Shown here in pieces: positions 1-7,409 of a stretch of 18,875 nt of DNA. Where the stretch lies: positions 1-18,875 of the forward strand of contig CAZIJP010000039.1 in NCBI GenBank assembly GCA_964539615.1, in the 5' to 3' direction. This stretch comes from CAYRFE01 sp964539615. Lineage in GTDB: Bacteria; Macinerneyibacteriota; Macinerneyibacteria; Macinerneyibacteriales; CAYRFE01. The translations under genes and the position numbers were made by a program. The notes under the pieces were generated by a model that saw only the letters and a list, made by a program, of their open reading frames with translations, was not told the origin of the DNA and ran no database searches. The stretch's first letter is position 1. Every line of letters begins with the position of its first letter.

Positions 1-34
1 TGTTTTCAAAAAAGGTTCACAAATCGCATTATCC

Positions 35-62
35 TTGACAATACCTCGCACAGGGGTATAAT
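35..62 (+). promoter_or_regulatory. sigma70-type promoter of the ABC/VWA/AAA operon
   Basis: A perfect -35 hexamer TTGACA (35-40) and a perfect -10 hexamer TATAAT (57-62) are separated by 16 bp. Transcription should start near 69, giving a leader of about 40 nt before the first gene. A small dyad, ATACC (41-45) and GGTAT (55-59), lies in the spacer and overlaps the -10; it could be a repressor site or chance. No riboswitch-sized leader is present. Confidence 0.85.
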
Positions 63-96
63 ATCGGCAATGATATTTTCGGTTTACCTATAAAAC

Positions 97-104
97 AGGA
101 GGGG
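97..104 (+). promoter_or_regulatory. ribosome binding site that decides the first start codon
   Basis: AGGAGGGG stands 2 nt or fewer before an ATG at 105 but about 8 nt (from AGGAGG) before the ATG at 111. The second spacing is normal, so translation most likely begins at 111. That also gives a more typical signal peptide starting Met-Lys-Leu. Confidence 0.7.
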
Positions 105-110
105 ATGTTT

Positions 111-1172
111 ATGAAATTGTTTATTGCTGTGTTCGCTGTGATCGCAGTATTGTTGTCGGGTTGTACAAAGAAAAAAGAAGACCTGGTCATCAAGATCCCG
201 TTGGTCACATGGGGCGGTTACGCAGCGTTGTTTGCGGCCAATAACGGCCCGGAAGCAAAAGAAGATTCGTTGTTCTACAAATACGGAAAATTCAAAGTTC
301 AATTCGTTCAGGAAGAGAACGTCGGCAACCATATCCCGGGGCTTGCAAGCGGCAACTACCAGATGATATGGTCCACGATGGACATGCTTCCGCTTCAATA
401 TAACTCGCTCAGTAAAGATCCGCGCACGATCCCGCAGGTCGTAGGATTATTTGACCTGTCATCAGGCGGTGACGGTATCATTGTTCGCGGTAATATCAAA
501 TCCCCAAAAGATATGAAGGGTAAAAAAATATCCGTAGCGCAATATACTCCGTCCCATTATTTCATTCTGTGGTATCTCAATGAAGCCGGCTTGACCCAAA
601 ATGATGTGAAAATGGTATTTACAGCCGATGCGATCGCAGCAAAAGATACATTTGTTAATGACAAATCGATCGATGTGTGCGTAACCTGGTCGCCGTTCAT
701 CTATGATATCACTGACCCGAAAAAACCGTCCTATGTAAAAGGATCGGTATTGCTCACCACGTCGGCAAAAGGTAATCCCGCACACGGTTTGATCGCAGAC
801 ATCTATCTGGTTCGCAGCGATTTTGCAAAAGAACATCCGGAAGTGCTTGAAGCTTTCAATAAGGCAATGCTTGAAGGCTATGAGATATTCTTGAAAGATC
901 AGAAAAAGGTTGCAGGCGATATTGCTTCATTTTTCGGTATAAAGGGTGGCGCAGATGAGGTCATGGCTATGTTCGGTGATGTTGTTATCGCCGGCAAAGA
1001 AGAGAATAAACAATTCTTTGACAAAAATGCACCCATCTCTGCATATTCTATTTTTAATCTTTCCGTCGAGCTGTATAAAAAGAACGGAAGCGATCTGCCT
1101 CAGGATTTCAATGTGCCTGCAGATGCGGTCATTGCTCCGCAGTTCATGATGAAGAACATAGAAGCAAAATAA
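111..1172 (+). CDS. ABC transporter substrate-binding lipoprotein, NMT1/TauA/SsuA-like
   Basis: Periplasmic solute-binding protein of 353 aa, predicted to be lipid-anchored. The N-terminus has a short hydrophobic signal ending in the lipobox L-L-S-G-C, with Cys18 as the acylated residue. The mature part resembles the NMT1/THI5-like and TauA/SsuA binding-protein family, whose members deliver thiamine precursors, sulfonates or related small molecules; the real ligand cannot be told here. Recognisable stretches are VTWGGYAALFAANNG near the first strand and CVTWSPF in the second lobe. Both recur almost unchanged in the next gene product, so the two are paralogues. It is the first gene of the operon, 10 nt ahead of the OmpA-fused copy, and a permease and ATPase of the same transporter class follow. 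The start at 111 is preferred over 105 because of Shine-Dalgarno spacing. Confidence 0.88.
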   Translation: MKLFIAVFAVIAVLLSGCTKKKEDLVIKIPLVTWGGYAALFAANNGPEAKEDSLFYKYGKFKVQFVQEENVGNHIPGLASGNYQMIWSTMDMLPLQYNSLSKDPRTIPQVVGLFDLSSGGDGIIVRGNIKSPKDMKGKKISVAQYTPSHYFILWYLNEAGLTQNDVKMVFTADAIAAKDTFVNDKSIDVCVTWSPFIYDITDPKKPSYVKGSVLLTTSAKGNPAHGLIADIYLVRSDFAKEHPEVLEAFNKAMLEGYEIFLKDQKKVAGDIASFFGIKGGADEVMAMFGDVVIAGKEENKQFFDKNAPISAYSIFNLSVELYKKNGSDLPQDFNVPADAVIAPQFMMKNIEAK

Positions 1173-1182
1173 GGAGAGCAGT

Positions 1183-2838
1183 ATGAAAAAAGTTATCGGA
1201 ATTGTCGTTCTTGTCCTTATTATCGGAGGAGCGCTGTTCTACAAGTATTACGGTGAACATAAAAAAAAGCAGACGCTTGACGCGATCAATTATATGTCAA
1301 AACCGCAGCCGTTATCAGTCACCGGTTTTTCTGGTTATACACTTGATACGATCTCACTTGACGGGCAGAACGTGCCGATCCTTCGTATTCCGTTGGTCAC
1401 CTGGGGCGGATATGCCGCACTCATCGCTGCCAACAACGGGTTAAAACCAAACAAGGATTCATTGTTCTACAAAAACGGTAAATTCGTCGTCGAACTTATC
1501 CGCGACGAAGACCCGAACTCGCATTTGGCAAATTATGCGAAAGGTAAATATCCGATCATTTGGTCAACGATCGATACACTGCCGTTGTTATATGATGTAT
1601 TCAAAAATGACAAACGCGTCATCCCGCAGGTTTTCGGTATATTCGACTGGTCGTACGGCGGTGACGGCATAATAACCCGCGAATCCATAAAGACACCGAA
1701 AGACCTTAAGGGAAAACGTATCGTAACGGCCGGCAATACGCCGTCCAACTTCTTCCTTCTGTGGGTACTTGCTCAGTCTAATCTGGCTCCGGCAGATGTG
1801 CAGATCCAATATGTGTCTGATGCGGTGACCGCGAAAGATGCGTTCTTAAATGATTCTAAGATCGATGCTTGCGTGACCTGGTCGCCGTTTTTATATGAGA
1901 TCACCGACCCGAATTCCACATCATATGTTCAGGGATCTCGGTTGTTGATCACCTCTAAAGATGCAAACCAACTCATCGCCGATTGTTATCTCGCACGGCT
2001 TGATTTTGCAAAAGATCATCCTGAGATCATCGAGGCATTCTCAAAATCCATGATGGAAGGTTTTGACCTGTTCCAGCAAAACAAGCAAATGGTATTCAAT
2101 GCTATGGCAGAACTTTTCAAATTGCCTGGCGGCGCACATGAAGCATCGCTGATGCTTGAGGACGTGCATATCGCTAATTTTCCGGAAACCATGATGTTGT
2201 TTGACACGGAAAACCCGATCAGCGCGTATAAGATATTCTTCCTATCTCAGGAGTATTATAAGAACGCAGGCAGCTTATCTTCATCGGCAAGCTATGACGG
2301 TGAATCGGTTATGTATCTTACGGCGCTGAATAAATTCAGAGATAAAAAGATGTTTGCAAATCAGCAGAATACCGTAAAGACATCGTTCAATAAACAGGGT
2401 AATTTCAGCATTGCAGACCTCGAATCAAAACGTACAGTTTTGACAGAAGACGTGCAGCTGTACTTCGATTCCGCTCAGGTGGAATTTGATTTCAATTCTG
2501 CCCGCGAAGAGATCAAAGCGAACCGTCAGCATCTTTCGCGTATTGCCGAACAGATGAACGTTCTCGGTACAACCGTCGTAAAACTCATCGGTCATTTGGA
2601 CACGACGAAGGTGGAAGAGTTCAAGGCACAAGGGCAGCAAATGTTCCTCGAAGCATCAGCTCAGGCAAAACTGATATCGAAAAAACGTGCCGAATATATC
2701 AAGAAAGTGCTCGTTGAAAAATACGGTTGTGAAGAACAACGTATATTCACGGAAGGCAAAGGTTGGGACCAGCCGATAGATCCAAACGATCAGACTAAAA
2801 ACCGTCGCGTTGAGGTTAAATTCCTGTCATTTGAGTAA
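1183..2838 (+). CDS. Substrate-binding protein fused to an OmpA peptidoglycan-binding domain
   Basis: A 551-aa fusion. Residues 3-21 form a hydrophobic anchor without a lipobox. Residues about 55-365 are an NMT1/TauA-like binding domain, roughly half identical by eye to the preceding lipoprotein and sharing VTWGGYAALIAANNG and CVTWSPF. After a linker, residues about 420-548 are an OmpA-type domain: GHLD at 470-473, KKRAEYIKKVL from 500, GKGWDQP and NRRVE at 540-544. Asp473 and Arg502 match the two residues known in OmpA (D271 and R286 in Acinetobacter) to bind diaminopimelate, though the loop between them is about 14 residues longer. The inference is a solute receptor held to the cell wall. 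Lysines flank the anchor on both sides, so topology is not obvious from charge, but both domains should be periplasmic. The Shine-Dalgarno AAGGAG overlaps the upstream stop codon. Similar phosphate-binding-protein/OmpA fusions are known in annotation; an NMT1-type one within a full ABC operon is less usual. Confidence 0.88.
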   Translation: MKKVIGIVVLVLIIGGALFYKYYGEHKKKQTLDAINYMSKPQPLSVTGFSGYTLDTISLDGQNVPILRIPLVTWGGYAALIAANNGLKPNKDSLFYKNGKFVVELIRDEDPNSHLANYAKGKYPIIWSTIDTLPLLYDVFKNDKRVIPQVFGIFDWSYGGDGIITRESIKTPKDLKGKRIVTAGNTPSNFFLLWVLAQSNLAPADVQIQYVSDAVTAKDAFLNDSKIDACVTWSPFLYEITDPNSTSYVQGSRLLITSKDANQLIADCYLARLDFAKDHPEIIEAFSKSMMEGFDLFQQNKQMVFNAMAELFKLPGGAHEASLMLEDVHIANFPETMMLFDTENPISAYKIFFLSQEYYKNAGSLSSSASYDGESVMYLTALNKFRDKKMFANQQNTVKTSFNKQGNFSIADLESKRTVLTEDVQLYFDSAQVEFDFNSAREEIKANRQHLSRIAEQMNVLGTTVVKLIGHLDTTKVEEFKAQGQQMFLEASAQAKLISKKRAEYIKKVLVEKYGCEEQRIFTEGKGWDQPIDPNDQTKNRRVEVKFLSFE

Positions 2839-2849
2839 CAGGGAAATCT

Positions 2850-3695
2850 ATGCGCAAAGTTTTGTGGGTCAGAAAACCAATAACGCCGTCAGGTAAACTG
2901 GCGGCTACCTTATTGTTCATTGTTATTCTTTTGGGGATATGGTTTTTTTTAACGACTGCCGAGAAAACTGAAGACAGGATCATATCGCGTAATGTATTGC
3001 CAAATCCGGTGGATATCATAAAGGCATTTCCGGCTCTCATTCGAGGGACACCAGAGGTCGGGCAATTTGAAATGAAAAAATCCCTTATCTACGCAACGTG
3101 GCTCAGTTTCAAACGCGAGTTTCTATCGTTTCTTATCGTTCTTCTCATATCAATTCCTCTCGGAATTTTTATGAGCTGCCACAAAACGGTACGATCATTT
3201 TTTTATCCGATGCTCGTGGTGGGCACATTCATACCGATCGCGGCATTGATACCGCTTACGCAGGCGATTTTCGGGATCGAGGAACAGCAGAAAATAATAT
3301 TTCTTACAATGGGTATGTTTTTTGTAGCTCTCGGCCTCGTGATAAAAGAAATGGATGAAGTAGACGATATCTACCTTCAAACGGCATATACACTTGGTTT
3401 TTCACAATTGCAATCGGTATTTCTTGTGAATTTCCCTGCAGCATTGCCGCGAATCTGGAAACATTTCTCTTCTGTTTTCGGCCTCGGCTGGGGGTATATC
3501 ATTTTTGCTGAGATGGTCAATTCCAGCGGAGGAGATACTGTGAACGGTATCGGCTGGCTGTTTATTTCACGCCAACGCCGTTTTCAGATCGAGGATATGT
3601 ATGCCATATTTTTTGTCATTATTTTCTTTGCCTTTTTATTCTCGTTTATATTTAAAAAAGCAGGAACGATATTGTTCAAGCATGAGAAAGGCTGA
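2850..3695 (+). CDS. ABC transporter permease, TauC/SsuC-like
   Basis: Inner-membrane permease of 281 aa in the binding-protein-dependent transport (BPD_transp_1) family. A first membrane helix lies at about residues 18-36, followed by a periplasmic stretch containing LPNPVDIIKAFPAL, which is typical of the TauC/SsuC/ThiX group. The transmembrane core starts near residue 80. The EAA-type coupling loop that docks on the ATPase is visible as YLQTAYTLGFSQLQSVFLVN, ending in FPAALPRIW. Only one permease gene is present, so the channel is probably a homodimer, as in the taurine and alkanesulfonate transporters. It sits 11 nt after the OmpA-fused binding protein and 2 nt before the ATPase gene, so the stoichiometric parts of the importer are co-translated. 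An AGGGAAA ribosome site precedes the ATG. Confidence 0.88.
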   Translation: MRKVLWVRKPITPSGKLAATLLFIVILLGIWFFLTTAEKTEDRIISRNVLPNPVDIIKAFPALIRGTPEVGQFEMKKSLIYATWLSFKREFLSFLIVLLISIPLGIFMSCHKTVRSFFYPMLVVGTFIPIAALIPLTQAIFGIEEQQKIIFLTMGMFFVALGLVIKEMDEVDDIYLQTAYTLGFSQLQSVFLVNFPAALPRIWKHFSSVFGLGWGYIIFAEMVNSSGGDTVNGIGWLFISRQRRFQIEDMYAIFFVIIFFAFLFSFIFKKAGTILFKHEKG

Positions 3696-3697
3696 CC

Positions 3698-4582
3698 ATG
3701 AAAGAGCTTGAAAAACCCGTAGATATACATCCCAATATAGATCTGGATGTTTACAAACACTTTCAAAAGATCGGTATTGAACGAAGGTCTGAAAAGATCG
3801 GCCCCGTTCCGGTGCTTGAGGCGAAAAATGTTGTGAAGAAATTCGGCGAACAGATCGCTATTCCGAATTTATCTTTTACCATTGATGATATTGTCGGTAA
3901 AAGTGAAATTGTTGCTTTGATCGGTCCTTCGGGATGCGGCAAATCAACGATATTGAACCTTGTTGCCGGATTGATAGAACCTACTGAAGGTGAGATGTTC
4001 GTCTGCGGTAAAAAGATCGAAGGCCCCGGGCAAGACCGCGGAATGGTATTTCAAAAATATTCGTCATTTCCGTTTTTAACCGTTTTGGATAACATTGCTT
4101 ATCCATTGATCCATGTAAAAAACATCAAACGGAAAGACGCTTTGGAGCAGGCAAAATACTGGGTCGATAAAATGTATCTAACCGGCGCTGAACATAAATT
4201 TCCCTATCAATTGTCAGGTGGTATGCAGCAGCGCGTTGCGATTGCCCGTACTTTGTGTATGGATGCAAAGATCATTCTTATGGATGAACCGTTCGGTGCA
4301 CTTGACCGAAAGATCCGCTGGGAGATGCAAGACCTGATGGCAGAGATATTGTTTTCGAAATCTGAGCACGAATATACGGTCATCATCGTAACTCACGATA
4401 TCCCCGAAGCCGTGTATCTCGGCGACAGGATCTGGGTGGCCTATAAAGGAAATATCATTACATCTGAAAATCTTGACCGCCCCGAAGAACCTGCGCGTAT
4501 CGCACAGGGAAGAAAACAATTTCAAGAGGTTGTGTCTTATTTTAACGAAAAAATCGACAAACTTGCTATAAAGGATGAGTAA
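3698..4582 (+). CDS. ABC transporter ATP-binding protein, TauB/SsuB-like
   Basis: Nucleotide-binding subunit of 294 aa that powers the adjacent permease. All ABC motifs are intact: Walker A GPSGCGKST at residues 76-84, Q-loop Gln119, signature LSGGMQQR from 172, Walker B ending in DEP with catalytic Glu197, and H-loop His233. The sequence style (GMVFQKYSSFPFLTVLDNI, MDEPFGALD) is that of the TauB/SsuB/ThiZ group. Oddities are an N-terminal extension of about 37 residues before the usual beginning at VLEAKNVVKKFG, and a tail of about 35 residues after the core; the family normally runs near 250-270 aa. The extension is charged and has no recognised domain. The start at 3698 is supported by GAAAGG 6 nt upstream. 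The gene ends 10 nt before the VWA gene, which ties the transporter to that module. Confidence 0.9.
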   Translation: MKELEKPVDIHPNIDLDVYKHFQKIGIERRSEKIGPVPVLEAKNVVKKFGEQIAIPNLSFTIDDIVGKSEIVALIGPSGCGKSTILNLVAGLIEPTEGEMFVCGKKIEGPGQDRGMVFQKYSSFPFLTVLDNIAYPLIHVKNIKRKDALEQAKYWVDKMYLTGAEHKFPYQLSGGMQQRVAIARTLCMDAKIILMDEPFGALDRKIRWEMQDLMAEILFSKSEHEYTVIIVTHDIPEAVYLGDRIWVAYKGNIITSENLDRPEEPARIAQGRKQFQEVVSYFNEKIDKLAIKDE

Positions 4583-4592
4583 AGGAGTGGCC

Positions 4593-5453
4593 ATGGAAGA
4601 AAAAAAACGCGGTTGTGCTTGTGCGTTCCCGATTGTTTTAGGTATCATTGTTATTTCTGTGGTTCTTTACAATTTGTTTACTCCCAAAACACATAATTCA
4701 TCAACATCAAAAACAGGATTATCTCAGGTCGCTACAAAGGAGTTTGAAGGATATTATCTCAGGTTTGGCGATGAATTCAAACCGGGTTTAACAGCCATCG
4801 ATGATCTTGGATTATCCATTGTTATAGCGATCGACTGTTCCGGATCGATGAAGGAATATCCGAAAAGCGGACAGAATACCGAAAAATACATGATCGCATC
4901 ACAGGCTCTGACCGAGATCGTTGATTTTTTGGAAAACTCGTATAACAAAACCTGGAAAAAAGATAAAATAAAGATAAAAATTGGTTTGATAAAATTCAGT
5001 AACGATGTTGATACGTTATTCGAACTTGCCGAGATGAATACGGAAGCTTTTGCAAAACTACGTGCCGTCACCAGTGATCCTAAAAGTTTTTATCCGAACG
5101 GCAGTACTGCTATCGGCGAAACGCTTGAACGCGGAGCTGAGGCGTTGGCACAATCGGGAACGATCTTTAAAAGCCTGATCGTTATTTCTGACGGCGAGAA
5201 TACGTCAGGGGTAGAACCCGATGAGGTAATGACAGCGATTGTGGAGAATAAAAACAATAAAACCACTGATGATTTTCCCGTATCGACCAGCAATATTCTC
5301 GTAAGTTTTATCGGATTTGATATGGATGCCGGCGATTTCACGGAATTGCATGATCTTGGCGCACGTGTTATGACAGCAGGTAATAAAGAGGAACTCAATA
5401 AAAGCATGACCGATATTTTCCTGGCAGATATCAATAAACTTGAAGCAAAATAA
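4593..5453 (+). CDS. Membrane-anchored von Willebrand factor A domain protein
   Basis: A 286-aa protein with one N-terminal membrane helix (about residues 12-29, preceded by KKR) and a VWA domain from about residue 73. The metal-ion-dependent adhesion site is complete: Asp81-x-Ser83-x-Ser85 (DCSGS), Thr172 in NGSTAIG, and Asp200 in VISDGEN. It should therefore bind Mg2+ or a similar ion and engage a protein partner. The basic N-terminus predicts that the VWA domain faces the periplasm, where it could meet the two binding proteins. VWA genes often pair with AAA+ ATPase genes, and here one follows directly, 14 nt downstream; that ATPase looks cytoplasmic, so direct contact is not certain. An ATG at 4575 overlapping the upstream stop is in frame, but AAAGGAG at 4581-4587 points to 4593. 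A cluster Cys-Ala-Cys (8-10) just before the helix is notable. Confidence 0.85.
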   Translation: MEEKKRGCACAFPIVLGIIVISVVLYNLFTPKTHNSSTSKTGLSQVATKEFEGYYLRFGDEFKPGLTAIDDLGLSIVIAIDCSGSMKEYPKSGQNTEKYMIASQALTEIVDFLENSYNKTWKKDKIKIKIGLIKFSNDVDTLFELAEMNTEAFAKLRAVTSDPKSFYPNGSTAIGETLERGAEALAQSGTIFKSLIVISDGENTSGVEPDEVMTAIVENKNNKTTDDFPVSTSNILVSFIGFDMDAGDFTELHDLGARVMTAGNKEELNKSMTDIFLADINKLEAK

Positions 5454-5467
5454 GGGGATAGCACCGA

Positions 5468-7405
5468 ATGATTAATAAGACCGATCTTGAAATAATGCTC
5501 GCATCATTCCCGGAATGGCAGCTTGCAGGCAATAAAACACGTGTCCTTGACCGGTTATCTACCATGATGTCCGACAATGATACTATCATCGCGCTTCAAG
5601 AGGCTTTTACGGCTGACTCAAGCACAGAAGGCGTGTTGTTTATTACCGATTCTTCGTTATTTTTCATACCTTCCGATAAAGAAGGGTCGTATGCAATTGA
5701 ATTACAGCGCAGCGGATTGACATGGTCATGTGTTGCAAGCTACGCATCATGCCTTATTACCTTTCAATCGGGGAGCAGTAAATCATCTTTTACGATCGTC
5801 GGCAGTGAAAAGATGGTCAAGCGGTTTGCCGATAAAGCTGCTGCCGGAGCAACTCCAAAAAATGACAATATTGACGACACCGTAGTTCCCGATAACGGAC
5901 CGTTGTTTACATGGAATACGCTCAATGATTCCATCACGGCATTATTTGATACGATCACGGCTTTAGGGAAAACGCCGGGAAGGACGCCTCCTCCCCGTAA
6001 TGACGGACCGAATCAGTTGGAATTTCTTTTCAATGAGGCAAAAAAGATCAATTCGCTGCTCAACGAGGCATACCCGCAAGGGATGCCGCCGGATATCCTC
6101 AATACGATCGCTCAAGATATGGTGCTTATCGCCTCTCTCGGCGTTTATGCCGACGGATTGGTTACGAATGAAGAACGATTGTTTTTAGCAGTATCGCTCA
6201 TGCCGATAAAGACCTCCGACGATCCTGCCGTTAAAGACGCATCGAAAAAAATATTTACGTCGGATATCCTCCCGCCGGAAGTGTTCAATACGCTTGAATC
6301 ATATTGGAATTATCTGGCTTCTTTTATTAAAGATTCGGCCATTGAGTTGGCAGACGGGAAATTAAAATCACTTACGGCCGTTACCGGTGCGGATGAACAG
6401 GATATTCTTATGCGTCACGACCGTATCGCATCGGCGTATATGTTGTTCATCAATTGTCTCGTGAAAGCGGACGGTACGATCACAAAGGAAGAAGAAGAGC
6501 GTTTGACAAAGATCATCGCGCTCATTCAACGCTCTCAACCTGATCCGAAAGCTGTAGTGCAACCGCCGGAAAAAGATGAGACTTTTGAAGAGGTCATGAA
6601 AAAGATAGACGACCTGGTAGGCATGAAAAACATCAAAGAACAGATCACGACCTTTGTTAATTTAATAAAAGTTCAGAAGGAACGTGAGCAACGCAACATG
6701 CCTGTTGCACCGTTGTCGCTTCATGCCGTATTTTACGGCCCTCCGGGGACCGGAAAGACAACTATCGCGCGTTTGCTGGGTAAGGTGTACAAAAGTTTAA
6801 AACTTCTTTCGCAAGGTCATCTTACCGAGACCGACAGAGCGGGGCTTGTAGCCGGTTATGTCGGGCAGACCGCCATAAAGACCGATGAGATCATTCAAAA
6901 GGCGATGGACGGTGTCCTTTTTATTGATGAAGCGTATTCGCTTTCACCGCTTGACGGAGCCAATGATTTCGGGCAGGAAGCGATCGATACACTATTAAAA
7001 CGTATGGAAGATTACCGCGAAAAATTTGTGGTGATCGCAGCCGGCTATACCGATGAGATGCAATTGTTCATCAATTCAAATCCGGGTTTGAAATCACGGT
7101 TCAACCGGTTTTTCTACTTTGATCATTATAAACCCGAAGATCTTTTATTGATCATGGAGATGTTTGTGAAGAATGCCGGTTTTAAACTTGATGCCGATGC
7201 GAAAGCCAAAGCGTTGGCGATGTTTTCCGATGCGTATGATAACCGAGACCGTACATTCGGTAACGGTCGTTTTGTGCGCAATGTTTTCGAGCGGTCAGTT
7301 GAACGCCAGGCAAACCGTATCGCAGGCATAGCGCCGTTGACCGATGGTATCTTAACAACCCTGACCACCGGTGATATTCCGCTTTTGTCGGAAATGATAT
7401 CCTGA
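5468..7405 (+). CDS. PH-like / TerB-like / CbxX-SpoVK-type AAA+ ATPase
   Basis: A 645-aa three-part protein without membrane helices. Residues about 40-125 look like a short bacterial PH/GRAM-type fold (GVLFITDSSLFFIP followed by beta-rich sequence and a final helix); this is a pattern-level call. Residues about 205-355 resemble TerB, with the two acidic motifs YADGLVTNEE and KADGTITKEE. Residues about 375-640 are an AAA+ module of the CbxX/CfqX/SpoVK family: LVGMKNIKEQ, Walker A GPPGTGKT (424-431), pore loop GYVGQT (463-468), Walker B LFIDEA (484-489), arginine finger in SRFNR (543-547) and a C-terminal GNGRFVRN segment. Relatives include the Rubisco activase CbbX and EccA of type VII secretion, which remodel protein complexes. 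TerB domains recur in stress-response clusters together with VWA proteins, which fits the upstream neighbour. The target complex is unknown. AAGGGG precedes the start. Confidence 0.87.
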   Translation: MINKTDLEIMLASFPEWQLAGNKTRVLDRLSTMMSDNDTIIALQEAFTADSSTEGVLFITDSSLFFIPSDKEGSYAIELQRSGLTWSCVASYASCLITFQSGSSKSSFTIVGSEKMVKRFADKAAAGATPKNDNIDDTVVPDNGPLFTWNTLNDSITALFDTITALGKTPGRTPPPRNDGPNQLEFLFNEAKKINSLLNEAYPQGMPPDILNTIAQDMVLIASLGVYADGLVTNEERLFLAVSLMPIKTSDDPAVKDASKKIFTSDILPPEVFNTLESYWNYLASFIKDSAIELADGKLKSLTAVTGADEQDILMRHDRIASAYMLFINCLVKADGTITKEEEERLTKIIALIQRSQPDPKAVVQPPEKDETFEEVMKKIDDLVGMKNIKEQITTFVNLIKVQKEREQRNMPVAPLSLHAVFYGPPGTGKTTIARLLGKVYKSLKLLSQGHLTETDRAGLVAGYVGQTAIKTDEIIQKAMDGVLFIDEAYSLSPLDGANDFGQEAIDTLLKRMEDYREKFVVIAAGYTDEMQLFINSNPGLKSRFNRFFYFDHYKPEDLLLIMEMFVKNAGFKLDADAKAKALAMFSDAYDNRDRTFGNGRFVRNVFERSVERQANRIAGIAPLTDGILTTLTTGDIPLLSEMIS

Positions 7406-7409
7406 ACGT

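Noticed and set aside
63..110. Thiamine or other riboswitch in the leader of the first operon
   Set aside because: The leader is about 40 nt, too short for a known riboswitch, and has no conserved motif.
84..398. Minus-strand open frame opposite the first binding-protein gene, and similar antisense frames throughout
   Set aside because: They lie antisense to well-supported genes, have no ribosome sites or recognisable domains, and are shadows of the coding strand.
4575..4592. Upstream start for the VWA protein overlapping the ABC ATPase stop
   Set aside because: AAAGGAG at 4581-4587 lies inside this extension and fits the ATG at 4593.
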